A stretch of DNA of 64,000 bases from an uncultured Bacteroidia bacterium. Its GTDB lineage: Bacteria > Bacteroidota > Bacteroidia > NS11-12g > UBA9320. Each line of letters begins with the position of its first letter. Within the stretch, counting starts at the first letter, position 1. Position numbers and translations under genes: made by a program. Location of the stretch: positions 317,980 through 381,979 of the forward strand of contig CALSTB010000003.1 of NCBI GenBank assembly GCA_943789165.1, read 5' to 3'. Below are positions 45,316 through 54,045 of the stretch, one piece after another. The notes under the pieces were generated by a model. That model made no database searches, had not been told where the DNA came from, and was given only the letters and a program-made list of their open reading frames with translations.

Positions 45316-46977
45316 ATGAAGTACCTAAAGTTAATGGCGATTGGATGCCTAGCTATGACTCCGATGGGAGTAATGGCTCAAAATCCATTTGGGTATGACC
45401 CAAACGACACATCGACCACCCGTGACATCTATGGGTATGACAGTCGAAAAGAAGCAAAAACCTACGATTATTTAGGTTTCACCAACGCGGTGATGACAAG
45501 AATGAACAAAGGGGATTTTGACGGCTCAAATGCGTACAGCTACACACTAGAAGAAAAACTGAAAAAAGCATTTGAAGTTGACAAGGTCGATCCAAACCTC
45601 CGATTCAGAAACCAACCTACTTTAGGGGGGTGTACAGGTTTCTTAATCGCTCCCAACATCATGGTGACCGCAGGTCATTGTATTTCGAGTGATCAGCACG
45701 AAATACAAAGTGGTAAGGTAATTTTCCATACGAGCTTTAGAGATAAGCCTGGCGCCATGCAGTATAGCGACAAATATTGGGTGGTTGATTATACCAACGA
45801 CATCAGTATGACCAAAAAATACAAAGAAGGTGTTGGTGAGTATTATGTAACGCCTATTCCTACCTCAAAGCAATATGGTGTTAAACAAGTTCTGATTAGC
45901 GTTTTAGATTACAAGAGAAACCTGGATTACGCAGTCATATTGTTAGATCGAGAAACGGATAGAGACCCATTTAGATTTAGAACTGGGGCCAAGATTGCTA
46001 AAGGCGATAACCTAGCCATGATTGGTGCACCTGCAGGTTTGCCATTAAAGTTGGCAGACGGTGCAAAGGTGACCATGAACTCTGCAAGTACCTGGTTTGG
46101 AACTAACTTGGACGCTTTTGGAGGAAACTCTGGAGGACCAGTATACAATACGGCAGGAAGAAACATGATTGAAGGAATCCTTGTTCGAGGAAGAATCGAC
46201 AAAGGCTTAAAAGGTTTTTATGTAGACTCAACTTGTGGTTGTGTAAAAGAAGTTAAATACGACAACGAAGATGCTGAATCGATTTTAGACGATTTTGGAT
46301 ATGCGCCTTCTACCATGAGTACTGAAGTACAAAGAATTACTTCAATACCATTAAGCATAAAGGCATTAGCGGTTTTCAACAACTTGGAATACGCTTTACG
46401 TAACAACAACCGTGGTCGCTACGACAAATGGGAGATTTATTCTTGGGCGTTTTCTAACGACACAGCTAGCTTCTTGCGTGACGCAACTCCTGGCATGGAT
46501 CCGTTGGGCGTGGTTGCCTTAAAATATGGCCGTACCGACATGTTTAAAGACATGATTGACAATGGCATGAAAACCGACCTTGATTTAGGCGGAGGGAAGA
46601 CGATGTTGTACTACGCGATTAACGAAAACAATCTATCGGCGGTAAAACACATCCTTAAACAAGGCTACGATTTAGACTCTAAAGATGCGGAAAACAATAC
46701 ACCATTACATTGGGCTATACGTCGTGGTTCACTTGATATTGCCACGGAATTAATGAAAAACGGTGCAGATGTAAATGCGAAAAACCGATGGGGAGAAACT
46801 CCATTGCACTTAGCTGTATCGCAATACAGTATGCCAACTATCGAGGCTTTGATTCAGAAAGGAGCAAATCCACGCGCCACTGACAACGAAGGAAGAACAC
46901 CTCGAAAAGCCGCAAAACAACTTAAATTTAAAGATGCCGCTCGTTATTTAAAGCGCGCAGAAAAAGGAAAACTATAA
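45316..46977 (+). CDS. exported trypsin-like serine protease with C-terminal ankyrin repeats
   Basis: 553 residues. A Sec signal peptide ends at VMAQ (about 22). The chymotrypsin-fold domain spans about 85-305, with the triad His121 (NIMVTAGHCIS), Asp204 (KRNLDYAVILLDRE) and Ser272 (FGGNSGGPVYN). Four to five ankyrin repeats fill about 400-545, for example NNTPLHWAIRRGSLDIATEL and WGETPLHLAVSQYSMPTIEA. A serine protease joined to ankyrin repeats and sent to the periplasm or outside is uncommon. The gene lies 29 bases after the dead caspase and is closed by a strong terminator, so caspase, dead caspase and this protease look like one operon. Confidence 0.9.
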   Translation: MKYLKLMAIGCLAMTPMGVMAQNPFGYDPNDTSTTRDIYGYDSRKEAKTYDYLGFTNAVMTRMNKGDFDGSNAYSYTLEEKLKKAFEVDKVDPNLRFRNQPTLGGCTGFLIAPNIMVTAGHCISSDQHEIQSGKVIFHTSFRDKPGAMQYSDKYWVVDYTNDISMTKKYKEGVGEYYVTPIPTSKQYGVKQVLISVLDYKRNLDYAVILLDRETDRDPFRFRTGAKIAKGDNLAMIGAPAGLPLKLADGAKVTMNSASTWFGTNLDAFGGNSGGPVYNTAGRNMIEGILVRGRIDKGLKGFYVDSTCGCVKEVKYDNEDAESILDDFGYAPSTMSTEVQRITSIPLSIKALAVFNNLEYALRNNNRGRYDKWEIYSWAFSNDTASFLRDATPGMDPLGVVALKYGRTDMFKDMIDNGMKTDLDLGGGKTMLYYAINENNLSAVKHILKQGYDLDSKDAENNTPLHWAIRRGSLDIATELMKNGADVNAKNRWGETPLHLAVSQYSMPTIEALIQKGANPRATDNEGRTPRKAAKQLKFKDAARYLKRAEKGKL

Positions 46978-46993
46978 CTCTGTAAATGAGTTC

Positions 46994-47026
46994 AAAAGCC
47001 GTGGAGTAATTCACGGCTTTTTTTTT
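46994..47026 (+). terminator. terminator of the caspase-trypsin operon
   Basis: AAAAGCCGTG (46994-47003) pairs with CACGGCTTTT (47012-47021), with an 8-base loop and a T tract to 47026. It ends 11 bases before the next start codon. Confidence 0.88.
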
Positions 47027-47037
47027 ACATTCGATTT

Positions 47038-48324
47038 ATGAAATACCTCTTAACCCTAACCTCGCTAATCCTATCATCCGCAACTGCTTTTTCACAAAAT
47101 GTGAATCAAGCGCAGCAAACCATTGACACGCTCTGTTCTGAGTATTTCAGTGGTAGAGGCTATGTAAATGATGGAGACATTCGGGCTTCAGTATATATCG
47201 CTGATAGGTACAAACAAATTGGGTTAGTCCCACTTTCTGGAGACGATTATTACCATCGATTTTCCTTGAATGTTAATACGTTCCCGACAAAAGTCTCGGT
47301 TGAATCAGACAGTAAAAAAATAACGCCTGGAAAGGATTTCATCGTCGCTCCTAATTGTCCAACAGTTGACAAATCTGACCTGACCGTCCGGTTGGTAGAC
47401 AAATCCTTGTTGTGTGACAAAAAGCGATTTAAGGAATTGTTGAAATTGGATTGGACTAAAAATGTGCTGTTACTCGATACCCTTGTGCACGATAAGCTGT
47501 CGCAAAAGCGCTTAGACAAATTGTTAAAAAAATACAACAGCAATGTGCTCTTTGAAGTGAAGAAAAAGTTGACCTGGTCGTTGAGTAGAGATCAATCCAG
47601 CGATGTCAGGGTGTATTTCTTGCCAGGTGTTTTGAACGACAAACAACATATATCGATTTCAATTGAAGCACAATTTGTTGAGGGTTATAAGTCGCGAAAC
47701 GTGGTTGGAATGATTCCAGGAACCGAACAACCCGACTCGTTTATTTTTATTACCGGACATTATGATCACCTCGGCATGATGGGTCAAAATTGTATTATGC
47801 CAGGCGCCAACGACAATGCCAGTGGGATTGCAATGATTCTTGATTTTGCAGCGTATTACAAACTGCATCCACCTCGATACTCGGTAGTTTTTATAGCATT
47901 TGCAGCGGAAGAAGCTGGTCTTGTTGGGAGCTACTTTTTTGTGAGTGAATTATCCAAATACGCGCCAAAACTTGATCCAAGGAAGATCCGTTTTGTTGTT
48001 AACATGGACCTAATGGGATCAGGTCAAGAAGGCATAATGGCGGTGAATGGCGCCATCCTTCCAGAAGAATATGCGTTATTGTCTGAGATCAACACCGATA
48101 AAGGTTATTTGCCTCAAACCAAAAAAAGAGGAAAGGCTGCAAACAGCGACCACTACTTTTTTACAGAAGCAGGCATACCCGCGTTTTTCTTTTATCTAAT
48201 GGGTCCGTATAACCACTATCATGATGTTGATGATACTGCCGAAAACATGCGATTGGAAGCCGAATCGTACAATGGTGCGTTCCACTTAATTCGGGATTTT
48301 ATGAATGCTTTGATGCATCATTAA
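47038..48324 (+). CDS. exported M28-family metallopeptidase
   Basis: 428 residues with a Sec signal peptide (ending TAFSQ). It is a zinc aminopeptidase-like enzyme of family M28. The metal ligands and catalytic residues are all in place: His241 and Asp243 in FITGHYDHLG, Asp259 in PGANDNASG, Glu291/Glu292 in FAAEEAGLVG, Asp324 in NMDLMGSG and His395 in YNHYHDVDDT. It follows a terminator very closely, so it either has a promoter inside the terminator region or depends on read-through. It shares TTAA stop codons with the convergent glycosyltransferase gene. Confidence 0.92.
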   Translation: MKYLLTLTSLILSSATAFSQNVNQAQQTIDTLCSEYFSGRGYVNDGDIRASVYIADRYKQIGLVPLSGDDYYHRFSLNVNTFPTKVSVESDSKKITPGKDFIVAPNCPTVDKSDLTVRLVDKSLLCDKKRFKELLKLDWTKNVLLLDTLVHDKLSQKRLDKLLKKYNSNVLFEVKKKLTWSLSRDQSSDVRVYFLPGVLNDKQHISISIEAQFVEGYKSRNVVGMIPGTEQPDSFIFITGHYDHLGMMGQNCIMPGANDNASGIAMILDFAAYYKLHPPRYSVVFIAFAAEEAGLVGSYFFVSELSKYAPKLDPRKIRFVVNMDLMGSGQEGIMAVNGAILPEEYALLSEINTDKGYLPQTKKRGKAANSDHYFFTEAGIPAFFFYLMGPYNHYHDVDDTAENMRLEAESYNGAFHLIRDFMNALMHH

Positions 48325-50267
48325 CGTTTCAACAGATTCCTCAGAATCAAATTGATGTCGTCCATGATGTTGTAGTTTTTAGCGTAAAAGTAATTGAGTC
48401 TTTTTCTAACGCTATCATTCATATCAATTTTATCAGATTCCTGACTTGTTACAAAAACGCCGTCCTGTAATTTTGGCAAATCCGACACATTCACCGATTT
48501 ATCATAAGACACCCAAGTTTTTCGGCCGAAGAGGGTTGCAAAAACGCGTTGGTAATATCCAATAATTCCTGGGCCAACCCAACCTATCACCACACCAAGT
48601 GGTAAAAGGAATAGGCTAATCACAAAGTCTATCAATCGTTTCTTTTGTCTCGTGTTTTTATCGCCAAGCGCAAACCGAACCTCTTCAGTATACAGTTCAC
48701 CGTTCATGTCTTTCGCGTTACTTCCGATAATGAATCCGCTGTCGTCGGGGACAATTTTGAAACTAACTGTGGTTGAAGCCATCTTTGCCATCCAACGCAT
48801 TGTTTCTGAGCTACTTACATCTTTAGAACAAAAAATTACTTCGTCGACCTTATATAGATCACATAAGTCCTCCAGTCGTTCTACGCTGCCCAAGATATCC
48901 TGTTCGTCTTCATCATCAATAGAAACGAAGCCCAAAAACTGATTCGGTGATTGCGTTTTTTGAATTAAACCCAAAACCCGTTCACGTTCTTGTTTATGGC
49001 CTACGATGATAGAATTCAAGTGCGAAGCCTGCCCTAAATTTATGTTTTTATACTCTTTATGATGTGCAAGCAATCTGACTAATAGTAGCAGAAATGCCGT
49101 AGACGCCGTACCAGCTAAAATGATGCCTTTACTGTATTGAAGGTGGTCTGGCAAAAACGCGTACAATGCCGAAATCACTATGGATCCAGCTGCTACACCA
49201 CGCAGTACCTTGGGCACAGAAAACGGTCGTTGATATCCTCCACTCCAAAAAACCATTAACAACCAAATGGCTGCATAGACAGGAAAATGCGTTTGAGCAT
49301 ACGCCTCTGAAAAGTAGCCTTCAAAATTTTTAATGTGCTCTTCCCAATATCCTTTTACACCGATTAGTCCTGCAATAATTAAAAAGGCGTCAACAAAAAA
49401 CAGCCATGTTTTGGCGACGAATCGTTGCAAGATGGCCACAAACGCTCTAAAGTAAATGGAGATATTGATGAGACCAATAAACAAGCTTGCGAAGCTGCCT
49501 GTGTAATGTTTACGGGCAAAAATCACCATGGCTCGATAAAAGACGAACACATAGTTCACCGACATTCTCTTTGTGCTTTCCCCTTTGTAGTGAATGATGG
49601 AAGTTTTGGGGAAATAGACATTTTTAAAACCTGCTTTGGTAATTCGGTAACTCAAATCAATGTCTTCACCGTACATGAAAAAGGTTTCATCCAAAAGACC
49701 CACCTCATCCAAAACACTTTGCCGCATCATCATAAATGCACCTGCAAGTACGTCGACTTCCGCTACCTCATCTTCATGGATATACCCAAGGTGGTATTTC
49801 CCGAACCGCCGCGATTTTGGAAATATTTTGTTGAGCCCAATCATCTTGTACAAAGCCACTTCAGGCGTTGGCAATCCCCGCTTTGATTCTGGAAGAAACT
49901 TGCCTTTGCCATCAATCATTTTTACCCCTAATCCCCCAACATCTTTATGTTGATCGAGATACTCTATGCAAAGTGTAAATGTGTCTTCTTGAACAACGGT
50001 ATCTGGGTTGAGAAGCAAAACATACTCCCCCTTAGATTGGATAATCGCTTGATTATTTGCAACAGAAAAACCTGTGTTTTCTTTATTCGCAATGAGGTGA
50101 ACATCTGGGAATTTCTCCCTGACCATTTCAACCGAACCATCAACTGAGTCATTATCGACAACCCAAATGTCACCGTCAAGATTTGCCATGGCTTTTTGAA
50201 CCGAAAGCAAACTTTGTTCAAGAAAATACTTGACGTTGTAATTGACTATGACTACGGATAGCTTCAA
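48321..50267 (-). CDS. glycosyltransferase family 2 fused to a sugar-transferase-like region
   Basis: About 648 residues. The N-terminal GT2 (GT-A) domain (about 1-260) has KLSVVIVNYNVKYFLEQ, VVDNDSVDGS, the DxD-type LLLNPDTVV and GAFMMMRQSVLDEVG. After four or five membrane segments (about 265-400) comes a Rossmann-like part (SVERLEDLCDLYKVDEVIFC) as in polyprenyl-phosphate sugar transferases. A final membrane region follows with GRKTWVSYDKS and YAKNYNIMDDINLIL. The catalytic Gln/Arg-Gly block of that family is missing, so this part may be structural. TTG at 50267 is the more likely start, since it gives the usual MKLSVVIVNYN; a TTG at 50285 is the alternative. It should work in cell-surface polysaccharide synthesis. 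Confidence 0.83.
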   Translation of the reverse strand: MKLSVVIVNYNVKYFLEQSLLSVQKAMANLDGDIWVVDNDSVDGSVEMVREKFPDVHLIANKENTGFSVANNQAIIQSKGEYVLLLNPDTVVQEDTFTLCIEYLDQHKDVGGLGVKMIDGKGKFLPESKRGLPTPEVALYKMIGLNKIFPKSRRFGKYHLGYIHEDEVAEVDVLAGAFMMMRQSVLDEVGLLDETFFMYGEDIDLSYRITKAGFKNVYFPKTSIIHYKGESTKRMSVNYVFVFYRAMVIFARKHYTGSFASLFIGLINISIYFRAFVAILQRFVAKTWLFFVDAFLIIAGLIGVKGYWEEHIKNFEGYFSEAYAQTHFPVYAAIWLLMVFWSGGYQRPFSVPKVLRGVAAGSIVISALYAFLPDHLQYSKGIILAGTASTAFLLLLVRLLAHHKEYKNINLGQASHLNSIIVGHKQERERVLGLIQKTQSPNQFLGFVSIDDEDEQDILGSVERLEDLCDLYKVDEVIFCSKDVSSSETMRWMAKMASTTVSFKIVPDDSGFIIGSNAKDMNGELYTEEVRFALGDKNTRQKKRLIDFVISLFLLPLGVVIGWVGPGIIGYYQRVFATLFGRKTWVSYDKSVNVSDLPKLQDGVFVTSQESDKIDMNDSVRKRLNYFYAKNYNIMDDINLILRNLLKR

Positions 50268-50309
50268 TGCACTGATTTCATGCAAACTTAAATTAAAAAG
50301 GTGGGTTAA

Positions 50310-50552
50310 TTAAGCGCGCAGTTTATCTACGACCCAAACAACAATGACGCCACCAACCACGGCCGTTACGATAAAACCTAACTTACTTGGTTCAGGCGAC
50401 AATCGAAGTACTTTAAATACCCATGATCCAACAAAACCCCCGACTGCTCCCAATAACAAATTTTTCAAAAAGCCTTTTGTTTCGCGCTTCATGAGTTTTT
50501 GAGTCAACCAACCTGAAAGCGCCCCTAAAATGATATACCAAATCCAGCCCAT
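50310..50552 (-). CDS. GlsB/YeaQ/YmgE family small membrane protein
   Basis: 80 residues, three short hydrophobic helices with the Gly-rich pattern of the transglycosylase-associated family (MGWIWYIILGALSGWLTQ, LLLGAVGGFVGSWVF, FIVTAVVGGVIVVWVV). These inner-membrane proteins are linked to stress responses; their action is unknown. Its ATG shares one base with the stop codon of the upstream gene, so the two are cotranscribed. Confidence 0.9.
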   Translation of the reverse strand: MGWIWYIILGALSGWLTQKLMKRETKGFLKNLLLGAVGGFVGSWVFKVLRLSPEPSKLGFIVTAVVGGVIVVWVVDKLRA

Positions 50553-52012
50553 TAACTACCTGTTTTAGCGATGTTGAACGAAACCCCTATAAACGTTCCC
50601 CATTCCCATACGTTTCTTGTTGGAATGGTTAAATCCCCTGGCAACAATGCGTCGCCCAGATTGTATCCTGCACCAAGTTTTTGCACTTGTCCCAAACTCG
50701 CGCCTGCGTGCACTGCAACCCGACTATCTGAGCCCAAGAGTGCAGACATGCCCATATACATATTAACGCTTTTTTGGTCGGCTTGTAGCGGCACACCTAC
50801 GCCAAAAGTCCCGCCTAATTGAAGTGTTCGACCGCTGTATGGGTAGACATTTACATAAGCCCCTAAATTGGGTGAAAAACTCGACCCTGAAATAGACATG
50901 ATTGCGCTATCTCGGTAAATAAACTCATCAGTTGTTTGAAACTTGGTAAAAGCCAAACCTACACTGGAGGATACTTTTATATCTCCGCGAACGACTATGT
51001 TTATTTTCTTTTCCTTCACTTTGGCCAATTCACTAATCTTATTTCGGTCTACAGATAAGTATTTCCCGTCTTGATCCATTGGCACTTTATAAAAATTCAA
51101 CGCCAAATCAATCTCGTCATCCTTTGCTGCATGACTTGAATTAAACGTATAACGTGTTGCAACAATTGATGTATAAACCGTTTCCAAGAAATCAATTTGA
51201 GCCGTGATGTATTCCGGGTTAAACGTCTTCGTTACCTGCTTTACTTCAGCGTTAAAATTTCGTACCGTTTGATCCAAACCTCGACCTTCGAAGCTGCCTT
51301 CTGTTCTGCTGGCGTATGCTTGATATTCTCTTAAAAACGAAACCGTTGCTGTTTCAAGATTTGAAACAAAATTGGCATAATCTTTATTGTATTGCACAAT
51401 CACTTCTGAGAAATCGCTTGGGTTCATTACTGATTTATGGAAAATCTGAGCAACAATGTTGTTCGACATATTGACAATCGTATCAGTTGGCAAGTATGGA
51501 TTGTATTTCAGTTTATTCAATTTAGAAATGGCGTAGTTAACAGCTTTCATATCAGTTTCTAAACCTGTTAAGGTTTTATACGCATGCACAATATCGTCGT
51601 ATGCCGAACTCGCTCCTCTTGTTGCCATTAACCCACCTCGGCTTACATCAACAGGTAAAGTCCCGCCTAGGGCACTAAAAAATCCACCAGACCCCATTGG
51701 GTTTACAAGCGGACTCACAATATCAAGAAATCCCATGTCCGACTGTTTTTCGACCACTCTCGAGGTGTAGGTCGCATCAGCTGCATAGACGAATTTGTTG
51801 AAATTCACGACTTCTACAATCACCAAATTATTACGACCCACCACAGGTGATGCAATCTCTTTACCAATTGGGTCGCCAGGCTTAGTTTTGAAATAGTGCA
51901 CTTCATCTTGAATAAAATCATACACTATCCTCAATGATTGACTATAGCCGGAAAGGCTTAGAGCGGTCATAAGACCAATGACGAGTAAACTTTTTAATGC
52001 TTTCATTTTCAA
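50552..52012 (-). CDS. hypothetical exported protein
   Basis: 486 residues with a Sec signal peptide (MKMKALKSLLVIGLMTALSLSGYSQ is split as MKMKALKSLL and VIGLMTALSLSGYSQ). No family was recognised. The centre (about 130-300) is helical, and the last 140 residues alternate hydrophobic residues and Gly in a barrel-like way (VAVHAGASLGQVQKLGAGYN) and end NIAKTGS. It is joined by one base to the GlsB-like gene downstream. The first two in-frame ATGs (codons 1 and 3) are both possible starts. Confidence 0.55.
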   Translation of the reverse strand: MKMKALKSLLVIGLMTALSLSGYSQSLRIVYDFIQDEVHYFKTKPGDPIGKEIASPVVGRNNLVIVEVVNFNKFVYAADATYTSRVVEKQSDMGFLDIVSPLVNPMGSGGFFSALGGTLPVDVSRGGLMATRGASSAYDDIVHAYKTLTGLETDMKAVNYAISKLNKLKYNPYLPTDTIVNMSNNIVAQIFHKSVMNPSDFSEVIVQYNKDYANFVSNLETATVSFLREYQAYASRTEGSFEGRGLDQTVRNFNAEVKQVTKTFNPEYITAQIDFLETVYTSIVATRYTFNSSHAAKDDEIDLALNFYKVPMDQDGKYLSVDRNKISELAKVKEKKINIVVRGDIKVSSSVGLAFTKFQTTDEFIYRDSAIMSISGSSFSPNLGAYVNVYPYSGRTLQLGGTFGVGVPLQADQKSVNMYMGMSALLGSDSRVAVHAGASLGQVQKLGAGYNLGDALLPGDLTIPTRNVWEWGTFIGVSFNIAKTGS

Positions 52013-52150
52013 TACTTAATATCCTAAAAATCACAGATGTCGACAAACATCTTTAGACATTTGATTCACTTCAAATTGATAAAGTAAACGAAAATAAGCG
52101 AATTTATGCCATCAGACAATGACATGACACAGGCATATACAAGGATTGTG

Positions 52151-53290
52151 TTATTTACGAATCCAGGTTTGTGGGTTCATTTTGGTGGTTCCTTTCCATA
52201 CTTCAAAATGCAATTCGGTCACGTTGTCTTCATTCAACCCTACCTGACCGATGATTGAAGTCGGAGTCACTTGGTCGCCATGGTTACAGCTAATTACACC
52301 AAGATTGGCATACACCGTATAATATCCTCCATGTTTCACCAAAACGGTCGTCTGCATGCCAGGCACTTGGATAATGGCACTCACTACCCCATTAAAAATT
52401 GGATAGACATCTGAATTGTTTTGACAGATAATATTAATTCCGTTGTTCTGGGTTGAAACGTTTTTAAAGTCTTGATGTTTATGTAGTCCAAACCGTTCTG
52501 AGATATAGCCGTTTTTCACTGGCCATGGCAAATTACCAGGAACAAAGCCTTCAACCTTAGCAACTGTTGGAGCGCGCACTATGGCGTTGCGGATGCTTAA
52601 CTCTAATTCTTGAGATCGTTTCTCCCGTCGTTGTATTTCTTGAATCAACTGGCTTTCTTTGGCTTTCAGACTTTCTACCAAATTGCTGTAAGTCGCCTTG
52701 TCCTTTTTCAATTGATCAGCCTCTTCATCTTGTTCTTGAATCGAAGAAGCCAATGAAATTCTCTTTTTGACCAGTTGGTTTATCTTGAATGAATTCTCAA
52801 TTTTCTTATTCTCAATTAACTTCAACTGCAACTTTCTAAAATCCATGATTCTTTTGAGGTAGTTGAGCCTCCTGATTAAATCATTGAAGTTGTTCGCCAT
52901 AAAAACATAATGCATTTTGCTCATCTTCTTATTGCTCTTATAGCTACGGACAATGGCTTCTGAAAATTCTGCTTTGATTCTTTCAATCTCCGTGGTTATG
53001 CCGATTATTTCGTTTTCAGCATCGACAATATCTACCTCTAAGTTGGTTAACTTGTTTTGAATGTGTTGCAAACCTTCTTCACGTAATTCAATCTGTCGTT
53101 CGTAAATAGAGACTGTTTTAAGCGTCGTTTTTTGTTGGGCTAAGGTTTCTTCTAAGATTTTTTTTGATAAAGCAAGCTGCTGTTTGTTTTGCTCAAGCCT
53201 TCGGGTTAAATCTCGTCGTGTTTGAGCCGGACTTACTGTGAGGGTAAGACAAATAAATAGTGATAGAAGAACACTAATTCCCCTTTTCAT
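52151..53290 (-). CDS. EnvC-like M23/LytM-domain protein with long coiled coil
   Basis: About 379 residues. A Sec signal (MKRGISVLLSLFICLTLTVS) is followed by a long coiled coil (about 35-250) rich in Leu, Glu, Lys and Gln, and a C-terminal LytM domain (about 265-379). In active M23 peptidases the first motif is HxxxD; here it reads NNGINI, so the metal-binding His and Asp are Asn, while the final HxH-like ELHFEVW is kept. Coiled coil plus degenerate LytM is the layout of EnvC, which activates amidases for cell separation instead of cutting peptidoglycan itself. The start at 53290 overlaps the preceding DUF4292 gene by 17 bases. Confidence 0.85.
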   Translation of the reverse strand: MKRGISVLLSLFICLTLTVSPAQTRRDLTRRLEQNKQQLALSKKILEETLAQQKTTLKTVSIYERQIELREEGLQHIQNKLTNLEVDIVDAENEIIGITTEIERIKAEFSEAIVRSYKSNKKMSKMHYVFMANNFNDLIRRLNYLKRIMDFRKLQLKLIENKKIENSFKINQLVKKRISLASSIQEQDEEADQLKKDKATYSNLVESLKAKESQLIQEIQRREKRSQELELSIRNAIVRAPTVAKVEGFVPGNLPWPVKNGYISERFGLHKHQDFKNVSTQNNGINIICQNNSDVYPIFNGVVSAIIQVPGMQTTVLVKHGGYYTVYANLGVISCNHGDQVTPTSIIGQVGLNEDNVTELHFEVWKGTTKMNPQTWIRK

Positions 53291-54041
53291 ACTTGCTCGG
53301 AATGGTGAAACTGATGTCTTGGAATGGTTCAGCACTTATCGAGGAATACTCCATTAAGAGATTGTACTTCTTCCCATTTCCATTGGCTACCAAATTGACG
53401 GTATTAGGCATATACCCGATGCCTTTCTCCTTGGTGAAATTCGTATAGTCGATGTCGATTTTATTTGTATTCGTATTTGAACTAAACTCGGTAGTCATCG
53501 ACCTAAAACATCCTGAAAGTTGTATTCTATTGATAATACCTTCCGATTGATGCTCTAAAAAATCATTTCTTAATTCATCATTCTTTTTTGTAAACAGATC
53601 AACCAGATATAAAGGGTCGCCAACAAATAAGTTCTGTACTTGACTTAGAGTCATTTCTTGTCCGGTGAATTGTTTTAAATCTGAAATCGCTCCCACATAA
53701 TACTTTCGATGTAATCGGTCGATTAACTTAAAACTGTCGGTTGTGACGTACGCCCTAGCAACTTCAATCATGGCCGTAACCGACACCCAGACAAATGAAT
53801 CCTTCTGCATTTTGATGTTCATTGCGAATCCGTTGCTGTTATCAGCTTCAGTGTAATTGGCTTTCACTCGCAGAGATAAGTACTCATAGGTAGCGAGATT
53901 TTCAGTGACTAATGTTAAAACATCTTTAGGGTACTTGGTTAGATAGGTGGTACAATCAGATTTTGGTTTCCGAGATTTACATCCTGAAAAAATCATGGCG
54001 GTTAAACTGAAAAACACCAATAAAATGGAAAGCCTTTTCAT
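53274..54041 (-). CDS. DUF4292 lipoprotein
   Basis: 255 residues with a lipoprotein signal (lipobox IFSGC, Cys at about 20). The mature part has the beta-rich pattern of DUF4292, a LolA/LolB-like family common in Bacteroidota (SLRVKANYTEADNSNGFAMN ... KYYVGAISDLKQ ... FTIPSKY). It may handle lipids or lipoproteins at the outer membrane. The gene lies between the TPR lipoprotein (4 bases upstream) and the EnvC-like gene, in an order often kept in this phylum, which suggests a shared role in envelope building. Confidence 0.82.
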   Translation of the reverse strand: MKRLSILLVFFSLTAMIFSGCKSRKPKSDCTTYLTKYPKDVLTLVTENLATYEYLSLRVKANYTEADNSNGFAMNIKMQKDSFVWVSVTAMIEVARAYVTTDSFKLIDRLHRKYYVGAISDLKQFTGQEMTLSQVQNLFVGDPLYLVDLFTKKNDELRNDFLEHQSEGIINRIQLSGCFRSMTTEFSSNTNTNKIDIDYTNFTKEKGIGYMPNTVNLVANGNGKKYNLLMEYSSISAEPFQDISFTIPSKYEKGN

Positions 54042-54045
54042 ATTA

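Noticed and set aside
42138-46977. Cytosolic caspase immune system (gasdermin, CBASS or NLR type)
   Set aside because: All three proteins carry Sec signals, and no gasdermin, cyclase or NTPase sensor lies next to them.
39692-48324. Prophage or transposon carrying the protease genes
   Set aside because: No integrase, transposase, tRNA attachment site or flanking repeats were seen.
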